Part shown: positions 41,830 through 42,870 of the stretch, piece after piece
How the letters are laid out: the number at the start of each line of letters is the position of its first letter
Numbering within the stretch: the stretch's first letter is position 1
DNA from: Gammaproteobacteria bacterium
GTDB lineage: Bacteria > Pseudomonadota > Gammaproteobacteria > Methylococcales > Methylomonadaceae
Direction: 5' to 3'
Length of the DNA stretch: 42,870 nt
Assembly (NCBI GenBank): GCA_024277935.1
Contig: JAJRUF010000121.1
Coordinates: forward strand, 1 to 42,870
Notes under the pieces: generated by a model
What the model was told of the DNA's origin: nothing
The model's database searches: none
The model's input: only the letters and a program-made list of their open reading frames with translations
Translations under genes and position numbers: made by a program

Positions 41830-42870
41830 TTAGAATTTAGCTTTTAGATCAAGTTGGAATGTATCAACACTGATTTTCTTGCCAGCTGTTCCATAATCTT
41901 CAGCCCCTAAGTAAGCACCACTTAGAGAGAAGTTTTTGCTTAGTTTATAGCCTAGCTTGATTTTATGGCCTCTTGCCGCTGTAGCACCACGGTTAAAGTC
42001 TGAATCATTAAAAGTATCGGTTACCGCGTTTCTTTGCGTATCGCGGTAATTATAATCCAGTTTAAAGTTATTCCATTTAGTACCAATACCGACTAACCAG
42101 GCTTCATTTTCACTGCCTTTAACATTGTTACCATCATTAATTACATAGTTAGCGTAAGCATGAACGGGTAATAGTCCGGTATCAACTTTAACTTTACCAG
42201 CGATTTCATAAATTTTGAACTCAGCATTTGCTGTTCCATTTACTCGGTCACCCGCAAAGCGGTTCACACCTGATGTATTAGCAACCCCATTTTTGCCTAG
42301 GTTGTTGTTAAAAATATAAGCATTGGCACCTAAAGAAGCTGATACAGCATGATTAAACTTCATTTCACCACTTAATCCACCGTGGTACATATTTAGATCT
42401 TCGCTAAAAGTACTACCTTCACCCCCATTGTCACTTAAAATATAGTAACCACCTTGAGCGGTTACTTTAGCAGGACCTAATTTATATGAATAAGCAAGTG
42501 CTAAACCCTCAGGGTTAACATCGCTATCCCAAACATTGTCTGTGACGCGATACCATTGTTGTTTCATTTTACCGACAGTTAAACTAGCACCTTTAACAAA
42601 AGAAGGTTTCCATTTAATATAGGCGCGGTCTAAATATAAAGCTTTGCCTTTAAAACCATCAGTACCACTTTGGCTATTAATAATGTTACCATTAGAATCT
42701 TTTTGACTAAGACCAAGAGACTGGTTAGTAGACGTTCTGCCACCAGCAGTAACAATACGCATACCTGCTTCAACTTCATCATTCACTTTTGCTTTTATAG
42801 CTAAACGTGCACGAATACGTTGACGGTTTTTCTTGATTTTTGTTTCATTATCAACACTTTCATATCTAGC
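41830..42870 (-). CDS. Outer-membrane porin, 5' partial
   Basis: A beta-barrel porin. The visible part has 346 residues and runs past the right window edge without a stop. An apparent GTG start at 42786 is internal, because the frame upstream continues as RYESVDNETKIKKNRQRIRA. Alternating hydrophobic strands with glycine-rich turns run throughout, and the C-terminus ends in phenylalanine (DTFQLDLKAKF), the signal for barrel insertion by Bam. Blocks such as RAYIKWKP and VGKMKQQW fit the 'putative porin' family. The solute is unknown. The terminator at 41770 follows. Confidence 0.9.
   Translation of the reverse strand, partial: ARYESVDNETKIKKNRQRIRARLAIKAKVNDEVEAGMRIVTAGGRTSTNQSLGLSQKDSNGNIINSQSGTDGFKGKALYLDRAYIKWKPSFVKGASLTVGKMKQQWYRVTDNVWDSDVNPEGLALAYSYKLGPAKVTAQGGYYILSDNGGEGSTFSEDLNMYHGGLSGEMKFNHAVSASLGANAYIFNNNLGKNGVANTSGVNRFAGDRVNGTANAEFKIYEIAGKVKVDTGLLPVHAYANYVINDGNNVKGSENEAWLVGIGTKWNNFKLDYNYRDTQRNAVTDTFNDSDFNRGATAARGHKIKLGYKLSKNFSLSGAYLGAEDYGTAGKKISVDTFQLDLKAKF

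Noticed and set aside
42784-42786. GTG at 42786 as the start of the porin
   Set aside because: The frame continues to the window edge with porin-like sequence and there is no signal peptide after the GTG.
1-42870. tRNA, rRNA or other structured RNA genes
   Set aside because: No cloverleaf with a TTCGA-type loop, no rRNA core sequence and no familiar small RNA was seen in the intergenic regions; a covariance search would be needed to exclude short ones.

Overview
The window is an AT-rich stretch of a gammaproteobacterial chromosome. Several gene orders typical of Gammaproteobacteria support this: dksA-gluQ, nlpD-rpoS, prmB-aroC, exbB-exbD-lpxK-ycaR-kdsB, hom-thrC near recJ, and a GlrK / QseG-like lipoprotein / GlrR set. 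The AT-rich style, the many short palindromic repeats, NnrS and the porin recall low-GC Methylococcales (methanotrophs). No methane-oxidation marker lies in the window, so that placement is inference. No tRNA, rRNA, CRISPR array, prophage or intact transposon was found.

Layout: 1-1042 holds a YeiH-type transporter cut by the window edge. 1120-1440 holds a decayed IS66 remnant. 1615-4909 (minus) is dksA-gluQ-acsA. 5021-7243 is an aminotransferase / rhodanese / DUF3581 operon, followed by a complex palindromic repeat. 7590-8117 (minus) is mobB. 8270-10537 is a membrane J-protein, then nlpD and rpoS. 10593-10955 (minus) is VanZ-like. 10973-12939 is a DUF455 ferritin-like protein and NnrS. 13001-13882 (minus) is an HDOD protein. 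14007-17196 is prmB-aroC-MFS transporter. 17361-20368 is exbBD-lpxK-ycaR-kdsB, for envelope energisation and lipid A/Kdo supply. 20673-21285 is a HigBA-like toxin-antitoxin pair. 21633-28051 is an alanine aminotransferase, hom, thrC, a HEPN/MNT (HepT/MntA-like) pair and recJ, studded with one palindromic repeat family. 28048-30918 (minus) is an RluA-type pseudouridine synthase and a membrane protein of unknown function. 31087-32148 is a DUF937 protein and a Kbp-like BON-LysM protein. 32733-34338 is a beta-carbonic anhydrase overlapping a hexose-6-phosphate mutarotase. 34764-36564 is an OBAP-like lipoprotein and a di-heme cytochrome c peroxidase. 36605-40022 (minus) is a GlrKR two-component system. 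40295-41702 is a small membrane protein, a GIY-YIG protein and a metallophosphoesterase. 41830 to the window end (minus) is a porin cut by the edge.

Most genes are core housekeeping. The accessory layer consists of two toxin-antitoxin-type modules sitting between conserved genes and at least five families of palindromic, non-coding repeats. The most unusual repeat is a composite element of about 290-420 bp, present twice (7246-7534 and 32145-32567). Each copy starts at the stop codon of a plus-strand gene and has a long-armed palindrome followed by a second inverted-repeat unit. Other points of interest are a probable ATT start codon for the mutarotase, a terminator hairpin directly abutting the ribosome binding site of the cytochrome c peroxidase, a hairpin at the predicted 5' end of the OBAP mRNA, and a possibly leaderless toxin gene. 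I did not find a clearly new multi-gene system.
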